The notes under the pieces were generated by a model. That model was not told the DNA's origin. It searched no databases and saw nothing but the letters and a program-made list of their open reading frames with translations. Shown piece after piece: positions 8,108 to 15,538 of a stretch of 24,270 nt of DNA. The first letter of the stretch is position 1. Each line of letters opens with the position of its first letter. Both the position numbers and the translations under genes were made by a program. Origin of the DNA: JBOHNM01 sp050730675 (lineage in GTDB: Bacteria > Planctomycetota > Phycisphaerae > Phycisphaerales > UBA1924); contig JBOHNM010000054.1 of NCBI GenBank assembly GCA_050730675.1, positions 1 through 24,270 on the forward strand, given 5' to 3'.

Positions 8108-9499
8108 TCATCCGCGCGGCACAAGCCGTCCGTGCCCCAGTGTCCCGACGAAGTGGCCGTCGCGGGCCATGATCTGGCCGCGCACGGTGACGACGCTGGG
8201 GCGGCCCTTGATCTCCCAGCCTTCGAAGGCTGAGTAGTCGGTGGCCATGTGGTGGGTCTTGGCGGAGATCTTGCTGCGGTAGGCGGGGTCGTAGACGACT
8301 AGGTCGGCATCGGCTCCGACAGCGATGGTGCCCTTGCCCTTGAGGCCGAAGATGCGAGCGGCCTTGCTGCTAGCGGCATCAACGAACGTGTTCAGGTCGA
8401 TGAGGTCCGCGCAGACGCCGTGGGTATAGAGGAGGTTCACACGGTCCTCGACGCTGGGGATGCCGTTGGGGATTTTGGTGAAGTCGCTCGCGGGTGGCCT
8501 GCCCATGACCTTCTGGGTCTCGAAGTCGAAGGGCGCGTGGTCGGTGGCGACGGTCGAAACGATGCGCGAACGGAGGTGGTTCCACATCTTGGGAAGCTGG
8601 GACTTGTCGCGCAGCGGCGGGGACATGACGTACTTGGCGCCTTGGAAGTCGGGCTTCTGCGTGAAGGACTGGTCCAGGATCAGATGCGGCAGGACGACCT
8701 CGATGTGGGCGTTGACGCCGCGTTCGATGGCGCAGACGGCCTCGCAGACGGCCTCGTTGCAGGAGGTGTGGACGACATAAACCTCGGCGCCGGTGAGTTC
8801 GGCGAAGGTCATGAGGTGATGGACACCGGAGGCCTCGACCTGCACGGGGCGTGAGGGCTCATGGAATTCGGGGGTGGTCTTGCCCGCGGCGAGCAGCTCG
8901 GCCTGGCGTTCGGCGACGAGCGTCTCGTTCTCGCAATGGGCCGTGACGACGACGCCGAGTTCCTTGGCAAGCTTGAGCGTGTGGTACAGCTCGCGATCGT
9001 CTACGCCGAGGGCACCCTTGTACGCGAGGAAGATCTTGAACGAGCGGATGCCGCTTTTGACGATCTCGCGGAGCTGCTTCTCAGCAAGGCCATCGAAGCG
9101 CGTGACGCCCATGTGGAAGGTGAAGTCACACGGCGCCACCCCCTGCGCCTTGGCCAGCCACATCTCGAACGCGGCCATCGGCTCGTCGGCTTTGCCGGGG
9201 CAGACCATCTCGATGAGCGTGGTGGTGCCGCCGACAAGCGCGGCACAGCCGGCTGTCTCCCACGTGTCCTTGGCGTAGGTGCCCATGAACGGCAGGTAGA
9301 TGTGGACGTGCGGATCGATGAAGCCGGGGAAAAGGTACTTGTCTTTGGCGTCGATCACCTCCGTGCCGGGAGGACAGGATTTGGGGTCGATCCCCCCCAT
9401 TTTTTCGATACGTGTAATGGTGTCGGCGGCGCAGAAGACGTCGGCGTGGTAGTCGTCACTGGCAGTAATGACCCGAGCATTCCTGATCAAGAGCGGCAT
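8108..9499 (-). CDS. hydA: Dihydropyrimidinase / D-hydantoinase
   Basis: A 463-residue amidohydrolase-superfamily enzyme that opens the ring of dihydrouracil, dihydrothymine or 5-substituted hydantoins to N-carbamoyl amino acids. All binuclear-metal ligands can be placed: H64 and H66 in DPHVHIYLP, the carboxylated lysine K155 in SFKIFLAYK, H188 in TAHCENE, H244 in VVHTS and D320 in ATDHAPF. The ligand spacing matches known D-hydantoinases. GGAGG five bases before the ATG at 9499 fixes the start. It lies 35 bases downstream of the PreA-like gene on the same strand, so the two probably form an operon catalysing the first two steps of reductive pyrimidine breakdown. Confidence 0.93.
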   Translation of the reverse strand: MPLLIRNARVITASDDYHADVFCAADTITRIEKMGGIDPKSCPPGTEVIDAKDKYLFPGFIDPHVHIYLPFMGTYAKDTWETAGCAALVGGTTTLIEMVCPGKADEPMAAFEMWLAKAQGVAPCDFTFHMGVTRFDGLAEKQLREIVKSGIRSFKIFLAYKGALGVDDRELYHTLKLAKELGVVVTAHCENETLVAERQAELLAAGKTTPEFHEPSRPVQVEASGVHHLMTFAELTGAEVYVVHTSCNEAVCEAVCAIERGVNAHIEVVLPHLILDQSFTQKPDFQGAKYVMSPPLRDKSQLPKMWNHLRSRIVSTVATDHAPFDFETQKVMGRPPASDFTKIPNGIPSVEDRVNLLYTHGVCADLIDLNTFVDAASSKAARIFGLKGKGTIAVGADADLVVYDPAYRSKISAKTHHMATDYSAFEGWEIKGRPSVVTVRGQIMARDGHFVGTLGHGRLVPRG

Positions 9500-9534
9500 G
9501 CATTCCTCCAACGCGACTTCACACGATGATCCGA

Positions 9535-10728
9535 CTACTGATTCGCCACCAACTTCTGGCTCTGCTCAACAAACTTGTCGCCGCTCCAGTTGGCGTCCTT
9601 GGTGACCATGCCCCTGGCCGCGGCGTGCTCGTGGGCCTTGGCATCCGACTGGCGGCGAACGAGGTCGGCGTGCGTACTGAAGAACTGGAGGGCGTGGCCG
9701 CGGAAGTCCTCGATGGTTTTGAAACCGTGCTTGTCCATGAACTTGGAGAGGCCGGCGCAGAGATCCTTGACCATCTTGTAGCTGTGGATCATGACGCCGG
9801 TGCAGACCTGCACGGTGCTGCCGCCGAGGAGGATGAACTGGGCGGCGTCCTCGCCGGTCTCGATGCCGCCGATGGCGGAGAGGGAGCGGTCGGGGAACTC
9901 GCCGCCGGCGGGGGCCTTGGAACCGACCTTGGTGGCGGCTGCACAAGAAGCCGGCTTTCCAGTGCGGCCGTACATCATCGTCGCGGTCTCCATGACCATT
10001 CGGAGCGCGATGGGGCGCACGGCCTTGCAGGAGTAGCCGCCGGGGACCGTGTATCCCTCGACGGTCGGCTCGGGCTTGAGCGTGTCGAGGTTCACGCTCA
10101 TCACCGAAAGGATGGTGTTGATGGCGCTGACGCCTTCGCACCCGGCGCGGAGCGCGGCCCGCGCCGGCTCCTCGATGTGCGTGATATTCGGTGTCATCTT
10201 CGCCCAGACAGGGACCTTGGCGACGCTGTTGACCCACCCGCAGACCTCTTCGAGGATCACGGGATCCTGACCCATGGCGGCGCCCATGCGGCGCTCGGGT
10301 AGGCCGTGCGGGCAGGAGAAGTTCAACTCGAAGGCGTCAACCCCCGCCTCTTGGCAGCGTTCGGTGATCTCGATCCACGCGGCCTTGTTGTACTCCTCCA
10401 TGATGGAAGCGATGAGGATGCCCTGCGGGTACTTCTCCTTGAGTTGGCGGAATTCCTTGAGCCAGACATCGAAGGGGCGGTCCGAGATAAGCTCAATGTT
10501 TTCCCAGCCAATGACCTCGTCACCGTTCTGGGACCTCATGCGGGCGTAGCGCGGGGCGACGTTGACGACCTTGGAGGCGTCGAGGCTGATGGTCTTGGCG
10601 ATGACCGCACCCCATCCCTCGTCGAAGGCCTTGCCGATCACGTTGGCGTTGGTTCCCGGCGGGCCGGAGCCGATGACAAACGGGTTGGGCATCTTCAGGC
10701 CATCGACAACAACGCTCAGGTCAGCCAC
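9535..10728 (-). CDS. preA: PreA-like dihydropyrimidine dehydrogenase subunit (FMN domain only)
   Basis: A 397-residue FMN-binding TIM barrel related to domain IV of dihydropyrimidine dehydrogenase and to dihydroorotate dehydrogenases. It should reduce uracil or thymine (or oxidise the dihydro form). The catalytic cysteine is C139 in NFSCPHGLPERRMG. TPNITHIEEPARAAL, INTILSVM and AIGGIETGEDAAQFILLG also match the family. Bacterial PreA normally carries a C-terminal ferredoxin domain with two 4Fe-4S clusters. Here no cysteine follows VKDLCAGL, so that domain is absent and the tail is hydrophilic. The start is GTG at 10728, seven bases after AGGAG; an ATG-initiated form would add 82 unlikely residues. 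The Shine-Dalgarno lies in a predicted hairpin. No PreT-like partner gene is present in the window. Confidence 0.85.
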   Translation of the reverse strand: MADLSVVVDGLKMPNPFVIGSGPPGTNANVIGKAFDEGWGAVIAKTISLDASKVVNVAPRYARMRSQNGDEVIGWENIELISDRPFDVWLKEFRQLKEKYPQGILIASIMEEYNKAAWIEITERCQEAGVDAFELNFSCPHGLPERRMGAAMGQDPVILEEVCGWVNSVAKVPVWAKMTPNITHIEEPARAALRAGCEGVSAINTILSVMSVNLDTLKPEPTVEGYTVPGGYSCKAVRPIALRMVMETATMMYGRTGKPASCAAATKVGSKAPAGGEFPDRSLSAIGGIETGEDAAQFILLGGSTVQVCTGVMIHSYKMVKDLCAGLSKFMDKHGFKTIEDFRGHALQFFSTHADLVRRQSDAKAHEHAAARGMVTKDANWSGDKFVEQSQKLVANQ

Positions 10729-10789
10729 GGTGAGTCTCCTGCGGGAACGGACCGAAGCAGGAGATTCTACAGGAAATCCGCTCGGTCCG
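10729..10789 (-). promoter_or_regulatory. Leader hairpin masking the Shine-Dalgarno of the preA-like gene
   Basis: On the minus strand, GAATCTCCTGC (10767-10757) pairs with GCAGGAGACTC (10742-10732) with one A-C mismatch, across a 14-base loop. The right arm holds the AGGAG ribosome site and ends three bases before the GTG start. The loop contains CGGTCCG (10754-10748), which is perfectly complementary to CGGACCG further upstream in the leader (10789-10783). A pseudoknot or an alternative fold is therefore possible. The pairing is read directly; regulation is inferred. Confidence 0.5.
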
Positions 10790-10945
10790 GGGAGAATTGT
10801 CGGACGAGCAGCCAGCGGAAGCAACGACGATCCATCGCCGCGAATGGTCCGCGGCTTGCTCCCCTCCGCGGTCGGCGGTAATCTTCGCCGCAGACGCCGC
10901 GCGGCGGGCTGCCGACGCTTGTCGTGTCCTCGCTGATCGCTCACC

Positions 10946-12523
10946 ATGGCCCGACTCCTCGAACACCAGGGCAAAGAGATCCTCGGGCGGCACGGCCTGC
11001 CGGTTCCACGGGGCGGCGCGGCGGCGACGCCTCAGGAAGCTGAGCAGCGGGCGCGCGAGTTGGGTGTGCCGGTGGTGGTGAAGATCCAGGCATGGACGAC
11101 GGGGCGAGCGGCGATCGGCGGGGTCGCGTTTCCGACTTCGCCCACGGAGGCCGCCAGCCACGCGGCACGGATGCTGGCGATGCGGATCGGCCAGTTTCCG
11201 GTCACGAGCGTGCTGGTGGAGGAGAAGCTCGATATCGCCAAGGAGCTGTTTGTCTCGCTCTCAGTCGATGACCGGGCGCGATCGCCAGTGATCCTGTTCT
11301 CGGCGGTCGGTGGGTCGGGGATCGAGGATCGCGCGGCATCCACGGCGAAGATCGCTTGCGATGTGATCGACGGACCAGCTGCCGGTGATGTGCGTGCGGC
11401 GGTGGCGGTGGCGAAGTTGCCCGAGGCTCAGGCTCGAGCGGTGGAAGCGGCAATTGCCAACATCTTCAAGATCGCGCGGGCGACCGATGCGCGGTCGGTC
11501 GAGATCAATCCGCTCGTGATCACGCGGAACGGGCGGGTGATGGCCGCGGATTGCCGCGTGACGATCGATGACTACGCGGTCTTCCGACACCCGGAGCTGG
11601 GCATCGAGATCGCACGCGAGCTGGACCACCCACCGACGGAACTGGAGCGCATCGCGTATCGGGCCGAGCAGGAGGACCACCGCGGCACGTTCTTCTTTGC
11701 ACAGATGAACGCAGAAGCCGCGCCAGGGAGCAAGGGACTGATCGGCTTCCACGGCGCGGGCGGCGGCGGCAGCATGATGTCGATGGATGCGATCACCAAC
11801 GAGGGGTTCACGATCGCGAACTTCTGCGACACCAGCGGCAACCCGTCGCCCGCCAAGGTGTACCGTGCCGCGCGGATCATCTTGGCGCAGCCGGGACTGG
11901 TCGGGTACTTTGGCTCGGGTTCAGGTGTGGCCAACCAGGAGCAGTTCTGGAGCGCGTACGGAGTGGCCAAGGCGTTTTGGGAATTGGAATTGGACCTCCC
12001 GACGGTGATCCGACTCGGCGGCAACACCGAGGACCGGGCGGTGGAGATCCTGCAGGGTGCGTGCAAGGCGGCAGGTTTGCAGGCCAAGGTTGAGGGATAC
12101 AAGAAGACCGATCCGCCGGCGAAGATCGCGGCGCGGTTTGCGGCGTTGGTGGAGGAAGCGAACAAGAGGCAGTCGGGGGACCAGGCGACCAGTGGGTGGA
12201 AACCGCGTGCGCCACGGAAGCCGGAGTTTGTCGGCAAATCGTCGAGCGTGTCGTTCGCCGTGAAGGGCGGGAAGGTGTGGATCGACTCGGTAGATTGGAA
12301 GAAGCATGCCGGGGCGATCGTGCTCCGGGCGGGGGGACTGCTGAAGGACGATGGGGGCAAGCCCGCGATCACCCTAAAGCCCGAAGAGCTGTTGATGAAG
12401 GACAGTGATTTCATCGCTTGCGAGGTGGAGTGCCGGCGCGACGGGATTGATGGGCTGTTTGTCGAGCTGGAAATCCCGGGATTGGACGCACTTGTTGCGG
12501 GATACGCGAAGGGGAGCCGCTGA
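10946..12523 (+). CDS. ATP-grasp acid-CoA ligase subunit, ATP-citrate-lyase / SucC-like
   Basis: A 525-residue protein related to succinyl-CoA synthetase beta and the small subunit of ATP-citrate lyase. Residues 1 to about 230 form the ATP-grasp domain (LLEHQGKEILGRHGLPVPRG, VVVKIQAW, SVEINPLVI). Residues from about 265 to 405 form the ligase domain (FHGAGGGGSMMSMD, GGNTEDRAVEIL). A hydrophilic linker then leads to an extra C-terminal domain of about 115 residues that ordinary SucC lacks. The usual SucC NFLDVGGG loop is replaced by NFCDTSGNPSPAK, so the acid substrate may not be succinate. The stop abuts the ATG of the next gene (TGAATG), so the two subunits are co-translated. Citrate is the favoured substrate because of the partner's lyase domain. 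Confidence 0.8.
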   Translation: MARLLEHQGKEILGRHGLPVPRGGAAATPQEAEQRARELGVPVVVKIQAWTTGRAAIGGVAFPTSPTEAASHAARMLAMRIGQFPVTSVLVEEKLDIAKELFVSLSVDDRARSPVILFSAVGGSGIEDRAASTAKIACDVIDGPAAGDVRAAVAVAKLPEAQARAVEAAIANIFKIARATDARSVEINPLVITRNGRVMAADCRVTIDDYAVFRHPELGIEIARELDHPPTELERIAYRAEQEDHRGTFFFAQMNAEAAPGSKGLIGFHGAGGGGSMMSMDAITNEGFTIANFCDTSGNPSPAKVYRAARIILAQPGLVGYFGSGSGVANQEQFWSAYGVAKAFWELELDLPTVIRLGGNTEDRAVEILQGACKAAGLQAKVEGYKKTDPPAKIAARFAALVEEANKRQSGDQATSGWKPRAPRKPEFVGKSSSVSFAVKGGKVWIDSVDWKKHAGAIVLRAGGLLKDDGGKPAITLKPEELLMKDSDFIACEVECRRDGIDGLFVELEIPGLDALVAGYAKGSR

Positions 12524-14239
12524 ATGGCGATCCTCGTTGACGAAAACTCGCGCGTCATCGTTCAGGGCATCACCGGTCGCGAGGGGCAGGCGCGGACGCG
12601 CCTCATGCTCGACTACGGCACCAAGGTCGTCGGCGGCGTTACGCCGGGCAAGGGCGGAACGGAGGTCTTCGGGCTGCCGGTTTTCAACACGTGCGCGGAC
12701 GCCGCGACGGCGCTGGGGACAATCGATATCTCGGTGCTCTTTGTTCCCGCGCCGGCGATCAAGGCGGCGGCGCTGGACGCGATCGACGCGGGCGTCAGGC
12801 TCGTGGTGCTCGTGGCCGACCGCGTGCCGGTGTGGGACGCGATGGAGATCGCCAAAGCGGCAGCGGCAAAGGGGGCCAAGTTCGTCGGGCCGAACACCCT
12901 CGGCATCGCGAGCCCCGGCAAAGCCGTGATCGGCATGATCGGCGGGCGGGCAGAGTCAGCTCGTGAGTGGTTCAAGCCGCCGCTGCAAGGTGGAACGGGC
13001 GTCGGGATCATCTCGCGCTCAGGCGGGATGTCGTCGAGCACCGCGTACTACCTCGGCCAGGCGGGCGTGCGGATCAGTTCCATCGTCCACATCGGCGGTG
13101 ACGCGGTGCTCGGGCTGCGGATTCCCGAAGTCGCTCAGATGTTCGAGGCGGACCCCGCGACCGATGCGATTGTCGTCTTCGGCGAAATCGGCGGATCACA
13201 GGAAGAAGAACTTGCGGAACTGATCGCCGCGAAGAAGATCACCAAGCCCGTCGCGGCGTACATCGGCGGCAAGGCGGCCAAGAGCGGCACGCGATTCAGC
13301 CACGCAGGGGCGATCATCGAAGGGAACAAGGGAACGCACGCGGGGAAGGTTGCGGCCCTGCGCGAGGCCGGTGCCATCGTGGCCGACGCGTTCGGCGAGT
13401 TGCCCGAGGCCGTCGTCGGCATGCTGCGTTCGCGCGGGTCACGTTCACTGATGAGCGATGCCGAGCGCAAGGCGGTATGGACGACGGCGATCACGCGGAT
13501 CGAACCGAACAAGGTGGCGGTGCGCGGGCACGACATCGCGAGCCTGATGGGCAAGGTCAGCTTCGGCGCCGCGGTCTACCTGATCCTCACCTGCAAGCTA
13601 CCGGACGAGAAGGTCGGACGGTTGCTGGATGCGATCCTGGTCTCGAGCATCGATCACGGCGCGACGCCGCCGAGCTGCCTGGCGGCGCGGACGGTGGCGA
13701 GCACGGGGGCGTCACTCTCGCAGAGCGTGGCCGCGGGGATCATGTCGATCAATCGGCACCACGGCGGGGCAATCGAGGATTGTGCAAGGTACCTGGCGAC
13801 GCTGCTCACGCGGGCGCGCGAGGAAAAACGTCCGATCGATGAAGCTGCGGCTGCCGAAATCGCGCGCATCAAGGGCAGCGGCGACCGCATCAGCGGCTTC
13901 GGGCACCGCGTCCACACGAAGGACCCGCGGACAGGCAAGCTCTTCGAACTGGCAGCCGCTGCGGGGTTGGGCGACGGACCTACGACGCACATCGGGGCGG
14001 CCCGCGCGGTCGAGCGGGCATTCGCCGCCATCGGCAAGCCGCTGCCGATCAACGTGGACGGAGCGGTGGGTGCGATCCTTGCGGACCTGGGCATGGACCC
14101 GCGGGTCTTCAACGGCATCTTCATGATCGCGCGGACGCCCGGGCTGGTCGCGCACGTCACCGAAGAGCAGACACGCGAGAAACCCATGCGCCGGATCGAT
14201 CCCGTGAACCACGCTTACGACGGGCCGATCGTCGGCTGA
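12524..14239 (+). CDS. SucD-like / citrate-synthase-like fusion: ATP-citrate lyase large subunit candidate
   Basis: A 571-residue fusion. Residues 1 to about 295 resemble succinyl-CoA synthetase alpha: an N-terminal CoA-binding fold (VQGITGREG, VGGVTPGKGG) and the phosphohistidine H260 in FSHAGAIIEGNKG. Residues from about 305 to the end are a citrate-synthase/citryl-CoA-lyase domain with all three catalytic residues: H378 in SIDHGATPPS, H461 in GFGHRVH and D512 in NVDGAVG. The expected chemistry is citrate + CoA + ATP to acetyl-CoA + oxaloacetate + ADP + phosphate. The phosphohistidine loop is closer to SucD than to animal or Chlorobium ATP-citrate lyase, and the chain is shorter than the roughly 608-residue canonical AclA. 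This may be a separate ACL lineage; a different citryl-like acyl-CoA is the alternative. Confidence 0.82.
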   Translation: MAILVDENSRVIVQGITGREGQARTRLMLDYGTKVVGGVTPGKGGTEVFGLPVFNTCADAATALGTIDISVLFVPAPAIKAAALDAIDAGVRLVVLVADRVPVWDAMEIAKAAAAKGAKFVGPNTLGIASPGKAVIGMIGGRAESAREWFKPPLQGGTGVGIISRSGGMSSSTAYYLGQAGVRISSIVHIGGDAVLGLRIPEVAQMFEADPATDAIVVFGEIGGSQEEELAELIAAKKITKPVAAYIGGKAAKSGTRFSHAGAIIEGNKGTHAGKVAALREAGAIVADAFGELPEAVVGMLRSRGSRSLMSDAERKAVWTTAITRIEPNKVAVRGHDIASLMGKVSFGAAVYLILTCKLPDEKVGRLLDAILVSSIDHGATPPSCLAARTVASTGASLSQSVAAGIMSINRHHGGAIEDCARYLATLLTRAREEKRPIDEAAAAEIARIKGSGDRISGFGHRVHTKDPRTGKLFELAAAAGLGDGPTTHIGAARAVERAFAAIGKPLPINVDGAVGAILADLGMDPRVFNGIFMIARTPGLVAHVTEEQTREKPMRRIDPVNHAYDGPIVG

Positions 14240-14289
14240 CAAGCAGAGGTGGCGCGGGTCGGTGTCTTTCCGCCGATGCCCAGTTCGGA

Positions 14290-14295
14290 TATCCT
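14290..14295 (+). promoter_or_regulatory. TANNNT box (candidate -10) of the HD-fold gene
   Basis: TATCCT ends six bases before the ATG at 14302, and no Shine-Dalgarno is present. The spacing fits a leaderless message. No convincing -35 is visible. Confidence 0.35.
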
Positions 14296-14301
14296 CGGGC
14301 C

Positions 14302-14889
14302 ATGGCGCACCACACCACCACCGACATCGCCAAGCTCTTTCCCAACCTGATGGACATCAAGGACGCCGTCCTGCGCGACAAAGTCGCCGCGGTCTGGAAC
14401 GAGGCCCTGACGACCGGCTGCGGCGGCAAGGGTTGGACATTCGACGAGATCCGCGCGATCCCCTTCACGCTGCTGGCGGGGAAGATCGACCTGCGGTTTG
14501 TTGAGCACCTCAACTCGTGCTGCAAGCAATGCATCGCCATCGCTGGCGTGCTGAAAGAGGTCTTCGGAACTCGTATCCCGGTCAATCTCGACACGCTCAT
14601 CGCGGGCTCGCTCTTGGCCGATGTCGGCAAGATGCTCGAGTTCGATAAGGATGCTTCTGGCAAGGTCGTCAAGGGGTTCTACGGCGAGATGCTCCGCCAC
14701 CCCTTCAGCGGCGTCGCCCTCTGCTACAAACACGGCCTGCCGCCGGAGGTGATGCACATCATCGCGACCCACAGCCACGAGGGCGACAAGGTCGAGCGAA
14801 CGATCGAGAGTTGGATCTTCCACCACGCTGACTTCGTGGACTTCGATATCGCCAAGGTGCTGGGCAAGGCCGCTGCGAAGCAGGGATGA
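14302..14889 (+). CDS. HD-domain protein with degenerate HD motif
   Basis: A 195-residue protein with an HD-type phosphohydrolase fold. In order I see the first histidine (VEHLNSC), the segment where the HD dyad belongs (SLLADVGKMLEF), two later histidine regions (RHPFSGVAL and IIATHSHEG) and the final aspartate region (FHHADFVDF). The His of the HD dyad is alanine (A106) while D107 remains, so one metal ligand is missing. Family members hydrolyse nucleotides or cyclic nucleotides. Whether this one is active, or binds a different metal set, cannot be told. No signal peptide. The DEDD exonuclease gene begins 33 bases after its stop, so the two are probably transcribed together. Confidence 0.75.
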   Translation: MAHHTTTDIAKLFPNLMDIKDAVLRDKVAAVWNEALTTGCGGKGWTFDEIRAIPFTLLAGKIDLRFVEHLNSCCKQCIAIAGVLKEVFGTRIPVNLDTLIAGSLLADVGKMLEFDKDASGKVVKGFYGEMLRHPFSGVALCYKHGLPPEVMHIIATHSHEGDKVERTIESWIFHHADFVDFDIAKVLGKAAAKQG

Positions 14890-14922
14890 GTCGCGGGCGC
14901 CGCGAACGGTTCGTGCGTGACC

Positions 14923-15477
14923 ATGGCTGAAGAGGTCTACTTCTCGACCGACATCGAGTCCGACGGTCCGATCCCCGGGCCGCACTCGATGCTCTCGTTC
15001 GCGTCCGCGGCCATCAGCACCGGTGGCGAGGTGCTCGCCACATACACCGCGAATCTGGACTTGCTTCCGGACGCCGCGCCGGAACCGAAAACCGCGGAGT
15101 TCTGGGCGAAGAACCGTGCCGCGTACGAGGCCACGCGCCAAGGCACGCGGTCGGCGTCGGTAGTGATGCCCGAGTACGTCACGTGGGTCGAATCGATCCC
15201 AGGTCGACCGGTCTTCGTCGGATACCCAGTCACGTTCGACTTCATGTTCGTCTACTGGTACCTGACACGCTTCGCCGGCCGATCGCCCTTCTCGCACTCC
15301 GGCCTCGACATCAAGACGTTCGCGATGGCCATGCTGCGCCGGCCATACCGCGATTGCGTGAAGCGCAACATGCCGCGGGAATGGTTCCCGGATCGCCCAC
15401 ACACCCATGTCGCCTTGGACGACGCCATCGAGCAGGGGCTCCTCTTCGCCAACATGCTGGCGAGACATCGGCAGTAG
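14923..15477 (+). CDS. DEDDh-type 3'-5' exonuclease domain protein
   Basis: A 184-residue RNase-H-fold nuclease consisting of little more than the catalytic domain. The Exo I motif is FSTDIESDG (D and E), Exo II is GYPVTFDFMF (D), and Exo III is HVALDDAIEQG (H and D). All four acidic residues and the histidine needed for two-metal catalysis are therefore present. Relatives include DNA polymerase III epsilon and oligoribonuclease, but the exact substrate cannot be inferred. The ATG at 14923 is preferred; an in-frame GTG lies two codons upstream. It probably shares a transcript with the HD-fold gene. Confidence 0.82.
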   Translation: MAEEVYFSTDIESDGPIPGPHSMLSFASAAISTGGEVLATYTANLDLLPDAAPEPKTAEFWAKNRAAYEATRQGTRSASVVMPEYVTWVESIPGRPVFVGYPVTFDFMFVYWYLTRFAGRSPFSHSGLDIKTFAMAMLRRPYRDCVKRNMPREWFPDRPHTHVALDDAIEQGLLFANMLARHRQ

Positions 15478-15538
15478 CACGTATCTCGCCGCCCTCGCCC
15501 GCTGACCGCCAACTTGGTATCTTGTGCTTGTCTGAGCC

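Noticed and set aside
10729..10974. N-terminal extension of the PreA-like protein by 82 residues
   Set aside because: The extra part is Arg/Pro-rich, overlaps the start of the divergent gene and ignores the AGGAG-spaced GTG at 10728.
14240..14301. dif-like site at the skew flip
   Set aside because: No 28-base arm-core-arm pattern with an AT-rich core is visible here.
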